Source of the DNA: Mycobacterium sp. AZCC_0083 | Lineage (GTDB): Bacteria > Actinomycetota > Actinomycetes > Mycobacteriales > Mycobacteriaceae | Assembly: GCF_014202335.1 (NCBI RefSeq) | Contig: NZ_JACHGP010000008.1 | Span: 62,001 to 126,000 of the forward strand | DNA: 64,000 nucleotides | Direction: 5' to 3' | Part shown: piece by piece, positions 24,419 to 33,159 of the stretch | Layout: the number at the start of each line of letters is the position of its first letter | Position numbering within the stretch: the first letter of the stretch is position 1 | Notes under the pieces: generated by a model | The model's database searches: none | The model's input: the letters and a program-made list of their open reading frames with translations, nothing else | What the model was told of the DNA's origin: nothing | Position numbers and translations under genes: made by a program

Positions 24419-24434
24419 TTATTACGCGTATTAA
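24419..24434. promoter_or_regulatory. Imperfect palindrome between MFS and ArsR genes
   Basis: TTATTACGCGTATTAA is symmetrical in 14 of 16 positions around CG, 15 bases upstream of the MFS start. A second inverted pair, ACGTAC at 24434-24439 and GTACGT at 24460-24465, overlaps its end. AT-rich palindromes of this size are common ArsR-family operators. Binding is inferred. Confidence 0.4.
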
Positions 24435-24496
24435 CGTACAGTTGGACCATAGACTGATAGTACGTACATGTGCAAACGGTCGGATATGGTTGATAC

Positions 24497-24811
24497 GTGA
24501 TCTCGCAGCACCCGCGCACCGCCGACCTCGAGCTCGTCAATGTGCTGGCGGCTCTTGGTAATCCGCTGCGGTTGCAGATCGTTCGGGCGTTGGCCGACGG
24601 CGGGGAACGCAACTGTGGATCGATCATCGATGGAGTACCGCCGTCGACGATGACCCGGCACTGGAAGGTGCTCCGCGACGCTGGGGTCATCTGGCAGAAG
24701 CCGGCTGGCCGTGAGAATCTGCTGTCGCTGCGCACGGACGATCTCGCGCAGCGCTTCCCCGGCCTCCTCGACTCCGTCCTCGGTGGAAGCGCGACCGACT
24801 CAAACGACTGA
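24497..24811 (+). CDS. ArsR-type winged-helix regulator
   Basis: The 104-residue protein starts at GTG 24497. Residues about 12-85 make a winged helix: LELVNVLAALGNPLRLQIVRALADGG, the recognition helix VPPSTMTRHWKVLRDAGVI, and the wing PAGRENLLSLR. No cysteine pair of a metal-sensing type is visible (one Cys only, NCGSI), so it is more likely a sensor for organic compounds, as in many ArsR proteins paired with MFS pumps. It diverges from the DHA2 transporter. Its 3' end overlaps, tail to tail, the end of the nuclease gene by 12 bases. Confidence 0.85.
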   Translation: MISQHPRTADLELVNVLAALGNPLRLQIVRALADGGERNCGSIIDGVPPSTMTRHWKVLRDAGVIWQKPAGRENLLSLRTDDLAQRFPGLLDSVLGGSATDSND

Positions 24812-25981
24812 GTCGGCCACCACGAACTCCACCGCCCGCTCGACGCCTGCCGACGGCGAAGCCAGCCCCAACCGCCCCGCGGGCGTGCTGGCCACGGTCG
24901 CGCCACCCACCACGCCCTCGGGCGCCACCACCACGCCTTCGACTGTCGAGGCCATCGACGCCCCGACATCCGTCATGTACAACAGCGTCTGCGCCAGACC
25001 CGTCCGCCCGACGTAGTCCGCATTCGCCGAGTACTTGCACTCGATGATGAACGCCGCCTCCCCGGGCAGGATCAACATGAGATCCGGTGCCAGCGGCCGA
25101 GTCTGGGCCCGCAACGCCGTGGTCAACGACCGGTACAACGACGACGCCCCGTAGCGTTGCCAGCTCCCGCCTGCCTCCATCCACAGATGCCAGACCCGCC
25201 CGCCGAACGAGACGTGGAACTGCTCACGGCCGGTGACGAAGCTCAACGGCGACGTACTGACGATGGACGCGCCCGCCGACTGCAATGCCAACAGCAGCTC
25301 GCCAAGCACGCCCAGTTGGAACAGCGTCGGCCGCAGCTCCGGCACCGGCAAGAGCAGCTCGGCCGCCAGTTCGGGCATGGAGGCCGCCCGGATTCGGCGG
25401 GCCACCTCCACCAACCGCCGCCAGACCGCACCCTCCCGCTCGACCGCGGCGAGCTCGGACGGCCGGGGCTCATCGGCACCAGGCGAGACCAGCCCGACGT
25501 CGAACACCGCTGAGAGCGAATCCAGCTGACCTGAAACACCAGAAGCCACGCCGTCATCAATTGTTGACGCCCGCCGGGAGAGTCTCAATACCTCTCCGCC
25601 CACCCACGCCAGCACCGACGACAGCAGCTCGTGGGCGACGCGGTCGCGGTGCCGGTTCACGAACGCCGACGGCGGCCAGCCGTACCGTCGCCGGGTGTCG
25701 ACCCATGACGTCGCACCACTCGGCGCGTCGGCAACGGCCTGCCGGCGACGGGACTGCGCGGGCAGCAGATCACTCCACTGCCGGACCGATCCCGGCAGCC
25801 GCGAGATCAACGGCACCAAGTCGAGGAAGAGCATCAGGTCCGCCCGCAGCGCGGTGTCCTCTGGGCGCCAGGAACGCGGAAGTTCTTCGGCGGCAAGCTG
25901 ATTGAGCACCTTCACCAGCTGACCGCGGCCCACCCACGCTCGCAGGACGTGGTCCAGACCCGCCTCCGGAACCGGCAGCAT
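24800..25981 (-). CDS. PD-(D/E)XK nuclease, McrC-like, of a three-gene cassette
   Basis: The ATG at 25981 with GGGAGTGAG upstream gives 393 residues; the start lies 23 bases behind the stop of the ATPase gene. The N-terminal 290 residues are mostly helical and of no family I can name. Near the C-terminus is a typical restriction-nuclease core: PDLMLIL with D300, FIIECKYS with E314 and K316, followed by a helix with GLAQTLLYM (the usual Q/Y of such folds). Position after a McrB-like AAA protein suggests the McrC role, that is, DNA cleavage driven by the ATPase. The N-terminal part would then join it to the ATPase ring. The assignment to McrC is by context and core motif and not by overall similarity. 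Confidence 0.7.
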   Translation of the reverse strand: MLPVPEAGLDHVLRAWVGRGQLVKVLNQLAAEELPRSWRPEDTALRADLMLFLDLVPLISRLPGSVRQWSDLLPAQSRRRQAVADAPSGATSWVDTRRRYGWPPSAFVNRHRDRVAHELLSSVLAWVGGEVLRLSRRASTIDDGVASGVSGQLDSLSAVFDVGLVSPGADEPRPSELAAVEREGAVWRRLVEVARRIRAASMPELAAELLLPVPELRPTLFQLGVLGELLLALQSAGASIVSTSPLSFVTGREQFHVSFGGRVWHLWMEAGGSWQRYGASSLYRSLTTALRAQTRPLAPDLMLILPGEAAFIIECKYSANADYVGRTGLAQTLLYMTDVGASMASTVEGVVVAPEGVVGGATVASTPAGRLGLASPSAGVERAVEFVVADSVV

Positions 25982-26004
25982 GACGTCGGGCTCACTCCCG
26001 ACCG

Positions 26005-27141
26005 TCAGGACAATACGCGGCTCATCTCGACGATCCACTCCCACTCGGACTGCCCGAGGGCGTGGTGCTCCTCGACGATCGCCCGGCCCAGCGACGGCAG
26101 CTCGTCCTCCATCTCCCGCAGCCACGTCCCGACGTTCACCAGGTACGCCTCGGCCAGCAGCTCGCGGTCGACCTGACCGATGCCCGTCAACGTCTCGGCG
26201 TCCGTCCCCACGCCTGCCGCGATGTAGTCGGCCATCCGCAGGAACAGCGCAGGCCCGAGCGTCGTCATCGAATTCATCAGGTGCGCAGAGTAAATCGCCA
26301 CGATCGCGTCGAGCAACGGCTCCGGCAGCCCGCTGTCCTGCCCCAGCAGCGCAATCCGGAACTTGTCCGCATCCGCGGCCGGAATCGGCACCCGCAGGAA
26401 CCGGCGGCCCAAAGCGTGGCCGAACCGGAACACCCGCTGCGCGTCCAGCGCGTTGTACGTGCCCAGCAGCCGCCACTCGGTACCGGCGAGGTACCGGACC
26501 GGACCGGCGCCCGTCATGGGGTTCGTCAGCAGCGACGCGTTCTCCACCGAGCACGTCGCCGTACCCGACCAGCCCAACTCGACCTGCGGAGAGCCGATCG
26601 ACGGTGACACCGCACCCAGCGTCACGTCCTGCCCGCTGAGCCAGGTCAGCAGGCCGCCGAAGATGCGGTCCATGTCGGCCCGGTTGACCTCGTCGATGAT
26701 CAGCCACCGACCGCCCGCGACCGCGCTCAATACCCGGCCCGGCCGGAACCGCAGCTCGCCGCCGTCGATGGTCTGCCCGCCGACCAGATCAGTCGCCGAC
26801 CAATTCTCCTCCGCCGCAGACCATTCCACGCCGGTTGGTCCAGCCTGGAAACCGAACGACTTCGGATCGGCGACGATGCGATCCACCACCTGCCGCAGCA
26901 ACGTGGTCTTGCCGCTGCCCGGCGGGCCGACCAGGATCACCGCGGGCGCCGACAGAATCGCCAGTCGGACCATCCGCTCGATCCGCGGGTCGATCTCGAT
27001 CGGCACGCTGATCACCGAAGGGACCTGTCCACCAACGGAACTGGCGGCAGATCCGCCTGCGACGGTGCCCAGCACCGGATGGTGTTCCGGGGTCAGTTCG
27101 GGGAAGATCGACTGCAGTCGCCCGACGGTCGCGTCACTCAT
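26005..27141 (-). CDS. McrB/MoxR-like AAA ATPase (AAA_5 type)
   Basis: The product is 378 residues. Walker A is VGPPGSGKTTLLRQ (about 71-84), Walker B WLIIDEVNRADMDRIFGGLL (about 146-165). The sensor-1/arginine-finger region GTYNALDAQRVFRFGHALGRRFLRV (about 227-251) corresponds to the MNTxDRS...LRRRF block of McrB. The DEVNRAD loop and this block place it with dynein-related AAA_5 proteins such as McrB and MoxR. No N-terminal modified-base-binding domain is visible (only about 45 non-AAA residues precede the fold). Its start overlaps the upstream small gene by 8 bases, and the nuclease follows 23 bases later. It would power or assemble the nuclease, as McrB does with GTP, though the nucleotide here is unknown. 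Confidence 0.82.
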   Translation of the reverse strand: MSDATVGRLQSIFPELTPEHHPVLGTVAGGSAASSVGGQVPSVISVPIEIDPRIERMVRLAILSAPAVILVGPPGSGKTTLLRQVVDRIVADPKSFGFQAGPTGVEWSAAEENWSATDLVGGQTIDGGELRFRPGRVLSAVAGGRWLIIDEVNRADMDRIFGGLLTWLSGQDVTLGAVSPSIGSPQVELGWSGTATCSVENASLLTNPMTGAGPVRYLAGTEWRLLGTYNALDAQRVFRFGHALGRRFLRVPIPAADADKFRIALLGQDSGLPEPLLDAIVAIYSAHLMNSMTTLGPALFLRMADYIAAGVGTDAETLTGIGQVDRELLAEAYLVNVGTWLREMEDELPSLGRAIVEEHHALGQSEWEWIVEMSRVLS

Positions 27142-27523
27142 CGAAGATCACCAACCGGACCGGCGTGTCCTCCCGAAGGAACAGTGCCGCCTTCAACGAC
27201 GGCAACCGGCCACGCTTGCGCATCGCATTCAGCATGTGCTCGGGCGTCACGTCACCCAGCACGCTGATCACGGCATACACGGGGTTGGACTTGGCCATCT
27301 CGTCGCAGCGGTTGCCGATCTGCTTCTGCTCGGTCACCAGCTTGCCGATGACCGGGCCGCCCTTCTGGCCGTCACCGACACCCAGCTCATCGGCGAAGAA
27401 CCGGTACAGCGGATCCCACTTCGAGGCATCGTTGCGGCTGGCCCCGATGCCGTGCTTCACCGCGTCGATGATGCCGTCGCGCAGGCGTTGCGGATCGTCG
27501 AGGTCGCCGAACAATCCGGTCAT
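27134..27523 (-). CDS. Small protein of unknown function, first gene of the ATPase-nuclease cassette
   Basis: This 129-residue soluble protein (MTGLFGDLDDPQRLRDGIIDAVKHGIG...) begins at the ATG at 27523. It shows helices at about 10-25 and 60-80, and a C-terminal alpha/beta part (DVTPEHMLNAMRKRGRLPSLKAALF, ending TPVRLVIFDE). I do not recognise a family. It overlaps the ATPase gene by 8 bases, so the three products are probably made in fixed ratio. Possible jobs are target recognition or a specificity subunit replacing the missing DNA-binding domain of the McrB-like protein, or an inhibitor. None is shown by the sequence. Confidence 0.6.
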   Translation of the reverse strand: MTGLFGDLDDPQRLRDGIIDAVKHGIGASRNDASKWDPLYRFFADELGVGDGQKGGPVIGKLVTEQKQIGNRCDEMAKSNPVYAVISVLGDVTPEHMLNAMRKRGRLPSLKAALFLREDTPVRLVIFDE

Positions 27524-27786
27524 GCACCAACGCTATCCGGGTAGGCCGACAGCGCGCCGAAGTCGCAGGTTCGTGGCGCTGATCTGGCCATCAATCCCTC
27601 CGTCTCGTCGCTGTGCTGACAGTAACCCGGCTGGTCGGGAGGGAATACGATGCCCTCGTGCGTGTCGCGATTCGCCTTGGAGGATTCTTGTCCTCGTGCT
27701 CGTAGCGGCCATACTGCCACGCTAATTTCGCTGTCGAGGGTGATGTCGGGGTTACGACCGGTGTGAGTTCGTGCACGATGGTTGCC

Positions 27787-28353
27787 ATGTCGACGGACAA
27801 AGAGCGCATGCTGAGCGGGGAACTCTATCGCGACGACGATCCGGAACTGGTCGGGGAACGTCGCTTCTGTGGAGAGATGCTGGACCGCTTCAACGCCACC
27901 CGATCGGGCGAGAACGCGGAACGCCGCGAGATTCTCGAGCGGCTGCTCGGAGCCATTGGCGAGGGATCGTGGATCATGCCGAGGTTCCAATGCGACTACG
28001 GTCACTTGATTCGGTTGGGCCGTAACAGTTTTCTCAATTATGACGCGATCGTGATGGATTGCGCCCCGGTCGTGATCGGCGATGACGTATCCATCGGTCC
28101 GCGCGCACAATTGCTGACCGCCCTGCATCCGATGGACGACGCTGAGCTGCGTCGGCAGAGGTGGGAGACCGCGGCTCCAATCACCATTGGTGACAACGTA
28201 TGGCTGGGCGGTGGTGTCATCGTCTGCCCCGGCGTCACGATCGGTGCGAACTCGGTAGTGGGTGCTGGCAGTGTCGTGACGAAGGACGTGCCGTCGCAGG
28301 TCTTCGCCGCAGGAAACCCGTGTCGGGTCATCCGTCGCCTCGAGAACTCCTAA
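27787..28353 (+). CDS. Maltose/galactoside O-acetyltransferase-like hexapeptide protein
   Basis: The product is 188 residues. The N-terminal helix MLSGELYRDDDPELVGERRFCGEMLDRFN is the Mac domain of maltose O-acetyltransferases. Then comes a left-handed beta helix of hexapeptide repeats (for example VVIGDDVSIGPRAQL; ITIGDNVWLGGGVIVCPGVTIGANSVVGAGSVVTKDVP) with the conserved active-site His in LTALHPMD. Such trimeric enzymes transfer acetyl from acetyl-CoA to sugars or other hydroxyl compounds. Starts at 27763 or 27778 are possible; 27787 fits the Mac domain beginning. It stands alone, convergent with the SDR gene 13 bases on. Confidence 0.88.
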   Translation: MSTDKERMLSGELYRDDDPELVGERRFCGEMLDRFNATRSGENAERREILERLLGAIGEGSWIMPRFQCDYGHLIRLGRNSFLNYDAIVMDCAPVVIGDDVSIGPRAQLLTALHPMDDAELRRQRWETAAPITIGDNVWLGGGVIVCPGVTIGANSVVGAGSVVTKDVPSQVFAAGNPCRVIRRLENS

Positions 28354-28366
28354 CAGGCCAGGCGGC

Positions 28367-29128
28367 TCACTTTGCGGTGAAGCCGCCGTCGAGCACGAGG
28401 CAACTCCCCGTCGCAAATGAACTGTCGTCGGAGGCGAGGAATAGCGCCCCCTTGGCGATTTCCCGCGGGTCGGCGACCCGCCCCATGGGGGCCCACGAGG
28501 CCTGCTCGGCGGCAGTCTTGGCAGGGTCGAGACTGTTGTCCACCTCAGACTGCAACAGCGGAGTGCGGGTGATGCCCGGGCACAGCGCATTGACGCGAAT
28601 GTCGTAGCGAATCAGATCGAGCGCAAGGGACTTGGTGAACATGATGACTGCGCCCTTGCTCGCGTTGTAAGCCGGTGATTCTGCCACCGCCACGATCCCC
28701 ATCTCGGATCCAAGGGTGACGATCGTGCCCCCACCGGCACTCTTGAGGTGCGGAACCGCGTGCTTGATGACGGTGAACATGCCTTTGACGTTCGTCGTCA
28801 GGACCGCGTCCCATTCCGACTCGTCGAGCTTCTCGATGGGCATGACGCTCGTGATGCCCGCATTGCACACCACGGTGTCCAGGCCCCCAAACTCGTCGAC
28901 CGCGGCCTGCACCATGCGTCCAGCGTCGGCCATGCTGCGCACATCTCCCGCGACCGCGCGCACCGTACCGTAGGCGGCGAGCTCCCTTTCCGCGCTGGCG
29001 AGCTTGTCGCCGTCGATGTCGCTGATGACGGTGCGGGCGCCGTTCTCGAGGAACAACCGGGCGACGGCGTATCCGATACCCGATGCACCCCCGGTAACCA
29101 AGGCCCTCTTTCCGTCCAGCTTCCGCAC
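28367..29128 (-). CDS. Short-chain dehydrogenase/reductase
   Basis: The 253-residue classical SDR has the TGGASGIG cofactor loop (about 12-19), D in VISDIDGD specifying NAD(H), NAG in VVCNAGI, the catalytic Ser in LGSEMG, YNASK (Tyr/Lys pair) and a final LDGG. The GTG at 29128 is preferred as the start because AAGGAGG is close in front and the Rossmann strand follows directly. It lies on the minus strand just downstream of the tetR gene in the same direction, with 126 bases between, so it may share regulation with the dioxygenase cluster. The substrate is a secondary alcohol or ketone of unknown identity. Confidence 0.88.
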   Translation of the reverse strand: MRKLDGKRALVTGGASGIGYAVARLFLENGARTVISDIDGDKLASAERELAAYGTVRAVAGDVRSMADAGRMVQAAVDEFGGLDTVVCNAGITSVMPIEKLDESEWDAVLTTNVKGMFTVIKHAVPHLKSAGGGTIVTLGSEMGIVAVAESPAYNASKGAVIMFTKSLALDLIRYDIRVNALCPGITRTPLLQSEVDNSLDPAKTAAEQASWAPMGRVADPREIAKGALFLASDDSSFATGSCLVLDGGFTAK

Positions 29129-29254
29129 CGCGCCTCCTTGGGTTGTGGCCTGTCGGGTCGGTGCCTGCCGGCTACCGCTCCCCAGCCACCCGATTCGCTC
29201 TCTAGCGATCATCCCCGGTCGTTGACGTTTATGACCAGCGGCCGAGGTCTCTTC

Positions 29255-29965
29255 TCAGGCCAGGAAGCGGTCCAGGTATTCGATGCTGGCGCGTGACATC
29301 TCCGCGAGCATGTGCTTGTCACCCGCCGGGTCGTTGCGATAGGCGAGGTCGAGGCCCTTGTCGATCATGCCGCCGAACACCTGGGTGACGATCCCCAGCG
29401 GAACGTCCGGCGCGTCGGGTCTGGTAGCGGTGGCGGTGGCAGCCAGGTAGGCGGCGAGGGCGTCATCGTGCAGCCGGTTTGCCTGCAGCATGCGGCCGGA
29501 GAAGTCGGCGGAGAACCACAACGACCTGAAACCCGGGGAGGCGTTGAAGAAGTCGATCACGACGTCGAGGCCGGCTGCCACCCTGGTCCGCCAATCGGGG
29601 CCGGCCAGGCTGAAACCCACTGCGTCCCAGCGACCGTCGAGATCTACCAACCCGGTTACCATGATCTCTTCGAGCAGCGCCTGGCGGTCGTCGAAGAAGT
29701 TGTAGAGCCAACCGATGGACACCCCGGCTCGCGCGGCCACCGCGGTCGTGGTGACGGCCTCGGCCCCGCTTTCGTCGAGGAGCGCCGCAGTGGCGCGAAG
29801 GACCCGTTCCATCTTTTCCTGGCTGCGGGACTGGGTGGCTGAGCGCCGCGCGCCGACCTGGGACATCACCGGGACCATCAGGTCGGCGAGCCGGGCCGGT
29901 GTAACGAGGCCTTTACTGTTCGGCAGCGCTTGAGAAACCTGAGACTGATTCACTTTTGCTGTCAA
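29255..29965 (-). CDS. TetR-family regulator
   Basis: The 236-residue protein has an unusual N-terminal extension of about 45 residues (MTAKVNQSQVSQALPNSKG). The TetR DNA-binding domain follows: RVLRATAALLDESGAEAVTTTAVAARAGVSIGWLYNFFDDRQALLEEIM (about 53-101). The C-terminal helices form the ligand and dimer domain, with no recognised subtype. Internal starts near residue 34 (MSQVGARR) could give the usual length. It diverges from the dioxygenase-RidA-permease operon across 84 bases and is its most likely regulator. Confidence 0.85.
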   Translation of the reverse strand: MTAKVNQSQVSQALPNSKGLVTPARLADLMVPVMSQVGARRSATQSRSQEKMERVLRATAALLDESGAEAVTTTAVAARAGVSIGWLYNFFDDRQALLEEIMVTGLVDLDGRWDAVGFSLAGPDWRTRVAAGLDVVIDFFNASPGFRSLWFSADFSGRMLQANRLHDDALAAYLAATATATRPDAPDVPLGIVTQVFGGMIDKGLDLAYRNDPAGDKHMLAEMSRASIEYLDRFLA

Positions 29966-30049
29966 CGACGCCGCCTCATCGGCGAGGTTCCCAGCCTGTT
30001 TTCACAGCAATCACCTTACCCTGCACTGTTTCACGATCGGAGTACGTGC

Positions 30050-30985
30050 ATGCCCAAGTACCACCTGCCGCCCACCGCCACCTCCGCCGAGGTCGCCGCG
30101 GCGATCCGCGCCGACGGCTTCGTCATCGTCGACAACGTTGTCTCCAACGAGGTGATGGACCGCGTCGCCGAAGAGCTCGAAGAGCACATCGACCTGACGC
30201 CCATGGGCACCAACGACTTCATAGGTCGAGTGACTCGGCGAACCGGCTCGCTGATCCCGCGCTCACCGGCCAGCCGCGAGCTCATCACCCATCCGCTGGT
30301 ACTCGGCACCACCGCCGACCTGTTGTCGAAGGCGACGGTCTACCAGCTGCACCTCACCCAGGTGATCTCGGTCCTTCCCGGCGAGACCCATCAGCCCCTG
30401 CACCGCGACGAACTCGCCTGGGACTTCTTCCCCTTCCCGCTCGATTACGACGTGCAGTGCAACACCATGTGGGCGATGACCGATTTCACCGTCGAGAACG
30501 GTGCGACCCGCATCGTGCCGGGCAGTCACCTCATCGAGGGCAAGCAGACCTACGAGGACGACGATCCCAGGATCGTGCGCGCCGAAATGGAACGCGGCTC
30601 GATGTTCTTCTACTCAGGCAAGGTCTACCACGGCGCGGCGGCCAACCTGTCGAACAAAGTGCGCCAGGGGATCAACATCACCTACTGCGTGGGCTGGGTC
30701 CGCCAGGAAGAGAACCAGTACCTGTCGACGCCCATCGAGGTGGCGCGCACGCTCGACCCCGATCTGCTCAAGCTGATGGGGTACCAAATGGGCGGCCTGG
30801 CAATGGGTTACATCCGTGACTTCGAGGACCCCATGCGTGCCATCAACGACGACGCACCCAAGGAGCAGTACGACTTCGAGGCACTGACGAAGAATCCCAA
30901 TCACGCCAACGCGGACTACATGGACACCTTCCACGAAGAAATGGTCAACGCCGAAACACCTGCCATTTCTGGTGGTGTCTCTTGA
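30050..30985 (+). CDS. Phytanoyl-CoA-dioxygenase (PhyH)-like Fe(II)/2-oxoglutarate oxygenase
   Basis: The product has 311 residues and starts at ATG 30050 after CGGAG. It carries the jelly-roll metal site: H118-x-D120 in HQPLHRDEL and H194 in KVYHGAAANLS, with an arginine further on in KVRQGINITY suited to hold 2-oxoglutarate. Other PhyH-family cues are DGFVIVDNVVSNEVMDRVAEEL near the start and ENGATRIVPGSHL. These enzymes hydroxylate unactivated carbons. The stop overlaps the RidA-like gene, and a permease follows, so the substrate is probably taken up by the permease; a nitrogen compound is suggested by RidA. No signal peptide, so it acts in the cytoplasm. Confidence 0.88.
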   Translation: MPKYHLPPTATSAEVAAAIRADGFVIVDNVVSNEVMDRVAEELEEHIDLTPMGTNDFIGRVTRRTGSLIPRSPASRELITHPLVLGTTADLLSKATVYQLHLTQVISVLPGETHQPLHRDELAWDFFPFPLDYDVQCNTMWAMTDFTVENGATRIVPGSHLIEGKQTYEDDDPRIVRAEMERGSMFFYSGKVYHGAAANLSNKVRQGINITYCVGWVRQEENQYLSTPIEVARTLDPDLLKLMGYQMGGLAMGYIRDFEDPMRAINDDAPKEQYDFEALTKNPNHANADYMDTFHEEMVNAETPAISGGVS

Positions 30986-31407
30986 TCACCCGCAACAACC
31001 CCGATGTCGGCTACCTGGATGAATCCACCTTCGCACTCCTGGGATTCAGTCAGGTCGTCCGCGCCGACAGCACCGTCTACTACTCCGGAATCGCTCCGTT
31101 CACCGGCGCGCCACCGGAATTCACGGTCATCGGCACCGGGTCGATGGAGGATCAGGTGCTCTTCTGCCTCGACGTCCTCGAGCGTTGCCTGGAGTCCGAG
31201 GGCCAGTCGCTGGAGAACATGGTCGCGGTCACGGTGTATGCCACCGACGTGCCAGCGTTGATGGCGACCGCCGAGCACTTCGCGAAGCGATTCGGCGGCG
31301 CACCGCCGTCCAGTACCTGGGTGGGAGTCACCGAGCTTGCACACCCCGATCAACTCGTCGAGATCACGGCGACCGCGGTGGACCTGACCGATGGAGGCTC
31401 GAAGTGA
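30982..31407 (+). CDS. RidA/YjgF-family imine or enamine deaminase-like protein
   Basis: The 141-residue protein starts at TTG 30982, overlapping the dioxygenase stop by 4 bases. The RidA fold is seen in FSQVVRADSTVYYSGIAPF, the middle helices (SMEDQVLFCLDVLERCLESEGQSLENMVAVTVYATD) and VEITATAVDL at the end. In true RidA an arginine follows at the PARS position and binds the substrate carboxylate. Here the same place reads PPSSTWVGV, so the arginine is missing and the protein belongs to another Rid subgroup with different chemistry. Its place between oxygenase and permease suggests that it clears a reactive imine or similar intermediate of the pathway. Confidence 0.85.
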   Translation: MITRNNPDVGYLDESTFALLGFSQVVRADSTVYYSGIAPFTGAPPEFTVIGTGSMEDQVLFCLDVLERCLESEGQSLENMVAVTVYATDVPALMATAEHFAKRFGGAPPSSTWVGVTELAHPDQLVEITATAVDLTDGGSK

Positions 31408-32930
31408 CTGCAAATCCTCACGTAGCTGAAAGCGCCACGCCCCCAACGGTAGTCGGAGCGGAGGAACCAGGCCTGGCCAAGGGCGTCATCAAGCTGCCCG
31501 GCGTGTTGTTCGTGGCGATCGCGACGATGGCGCCGGGTGCCGGCGCGGCATACTCGATCAGCACCGGTGCGTTGTTCGGCGGCGGCGCGCTGGCGCTGTC
31601 GGTGATATTCGCGCTCGTCGGCAGCCTGCTGGTAGCCACGGCGATCGGCCAGCTGGCGAAGCACATGTCTTCCGCGGGCGGGCTGGCGTCCTACGTCGGT
31701 ACGTCCATGCACAACGCCGCCGGCTTCGTCGTCGCGTGGGCCTATCCGTTCATGTACCTGTTCGCGCTGCCCTATCTGGCACTGGTGTTCGGCAACCTGT
31801 TGGCGACCACCGTGCTTCCCGACGGAGGTAGCGGATTCAACGTTCTCTGGACGGTGGGGGCGTTGGTCTGTCTGGCAGGCGCGTTCGCGACGAACTACTT
31901 CGGCGTCGAGATCGGTGTCCGATTCGGGCTCATCCTCGGCATCGTGGAGATCGGCGTGCTGCTGGTGATGTCGGTGTGGATGATCAGCGTTTCGGGCGAC
32001 GCCAACAGCCTGTCGCTGTTCACTACCAGCCACGCCAACATCCCCGGGTTCGAGGGAATCAACGGTGTGATCGCGGCATCCGTGTACGGCTTCCTGGCCT
32101 TCATCGGCTTCGAGGCGGCAGCGCCACTCGCGGAGGAGACGAAGAACCCGCGGCGCAACGTGCCGCGGGCCGTGGTCTTGTCATGCCTGCTCATCGGCCT
32201 GTTCTACGTGCTCACCGCGTACTCCTCCACCGTCTACTTCGGTCCCGACAAGATGGCCGACTTCATGACCTACAACGGTGGCAACGCGTGGATCGGCCTG
32301 GCCAAGACGTTGTGGGGCAACGGGTGGATCGTGCTGGTCGTGGTGCTGATGATCTCGTCCTTCGCGTGCATGAACGCCGCGGCCCTCGCCGCGACGCGAA
32401 GCATGTGGGCGATGGGCCGAAGCGGCACGATCCCGTCGTTCTTCGGACGAGTTCATCCGCGCTGGCGCTCGCCGTCCAAGTCCATCATCGTCTTCTTCGT
32501 GCTGGGTACGATCCTCACGCTCGTCGGCGGATACGTCTGGGATCCGGTCACGGCCTATTCGGTGTTCGGCACGGCCCTGACGGTGTGCGTGCTCCCGATT
32601 TACTTCGTGACGGCGCTCGCGTGCCCCGTCTACTACCTGCGCTACCGACGCAGCGAGCTCAACGTGTTCCTGCACGTAATCGTGCCGGTGCTCGGGGCGA
32701 TCCTGTTGGTTCCGGCGTTCCTCGCCGGAGCGGGCATTCCGATCGTCAGCTTCGCGACGCCACTCAGCTGGCCGCTGAGCCTGGCCGGCCCGGTCGTCGG
32801 CGCCTGGTATGTCATCGGGATCGGGATATCGATCTATCTGCTCATGCGGCGCAAGGCAAGTTTGCACAGGTTGTCGGAGTCCACCGTCGACATCGAGCCA
32901 GCCGCACCGGCGATGGCGGGGATCGGGTAG
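31404..32930 (+). CDS. APC-superfamily amino-acid permease
   Basis: This 508-residue membrane protein has about 12 helices and starts at the GTG overlapping the ridA stop (GTGA). Family marks are MAPGAGAAYSI in helix 1 (unwound GA-rich centre), SSAGGLASYVGTSMH, and the loop FIGFEAAAPLAEETKNPRRNVPRAVVLS, the typical EExxxPxRxxPxA stretch after helix 6. Such carriers import amino acids, amines or related compounds with protons or in exchange. Tight coupling to the dioxygenase and RidA genes says that it probably feeds their pathway. A strong hairpin 32 bases after the stop may end the transcript. Confidence 0.92.
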   Translation: MTANPHVAESATPPTVVGAEEPGLAKGVIKLPGVLFVAIATMAPGAGAAYSISTGALFGGGALALSVIFALVGSLLVATAIGQLAKHMSSAGGLASYVGTSMHNAAGFVVAWAYPFMYLFALPYLALVFGNLLATTVLPDGGSGFNVLWTVGALVCLAGAFATNYFGVEIGVRFGLILGIVEIGVLLVMSVWMISVSGDANSLSLFTTSHANIPGFEGINGVIAASVYGFLAFIGFEAAAPLAEETKNPRRNVPRAVVLSCLLIGLFYVLTAYSSTVYFGPDKMADFMTYNGGNAWIGLAKTLWGNGWIVLVVVLMISSFACMNAAALAATRSMWAMGRSGTIPSFFGRVHPRWRSPSKSIIVFFVLGTILTLVGGYVWDPVTAYSVFGTALTVCVLPIYFVTALACPVYYLRYRRSELNVFLHVIVPVLGAILLVPAFLAGAGIPIVSFATPLSWPLSLAGPVVGAWYVIGIGISIYLLMRRKASLHRLSESTVDIEPAAPAMAGIG

Positions 32931-32962
32931 AGGGTCGCCCGGGAACTCACCCGGACGCCGAG

Positions 32963-32995
32963 CGATCCGTCGTTGCCTTTCGCAACGACGGATCG
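32963..32995. terminator. Hairpin after the permease operon
   Basis: CGATCCGTCGTTGC and GCAACGACGGATCG are perfect 14-bp arms with a 5-base loop, 32 bases behind the permease stop. No T-run follows, which is usual for hairpins behind mycobacterial operons. It probably ends or protects the transcript. Confidence 0.6.
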
Positions 32996-33159
32996 TGCCC
33001 GCATGCGATGGTCCACGCGCCGGCTCGCGGTGGCAGTAACGGCAAGTGCGCCAACCGAATCGTCAACACCCGCGCAAGCCGTTTCGGTTTCGTCGTCGAC
33101 GCCTGGTGCTTGATCGCTACCGCCGCAGGGCTCCAGATCCGTACCTCGAAGGAGTTCCC

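Noticed and set aside
24800..26707. Extended version of the nuclease starting at 26707
   Set aside because: The extra 242 codons lie in a shifted frame over the ATPase gene and read as Arg/Gly-rich noise. The ATG at 25981 has a ribosome binding site.
27591..27809. Possible 65-residue minus-strand gene between the cassette and the acetyltransferase
   Set aside because: Overlaps the acetyltransferase start, no ribosome binding site, no recognisable family; probably chance.
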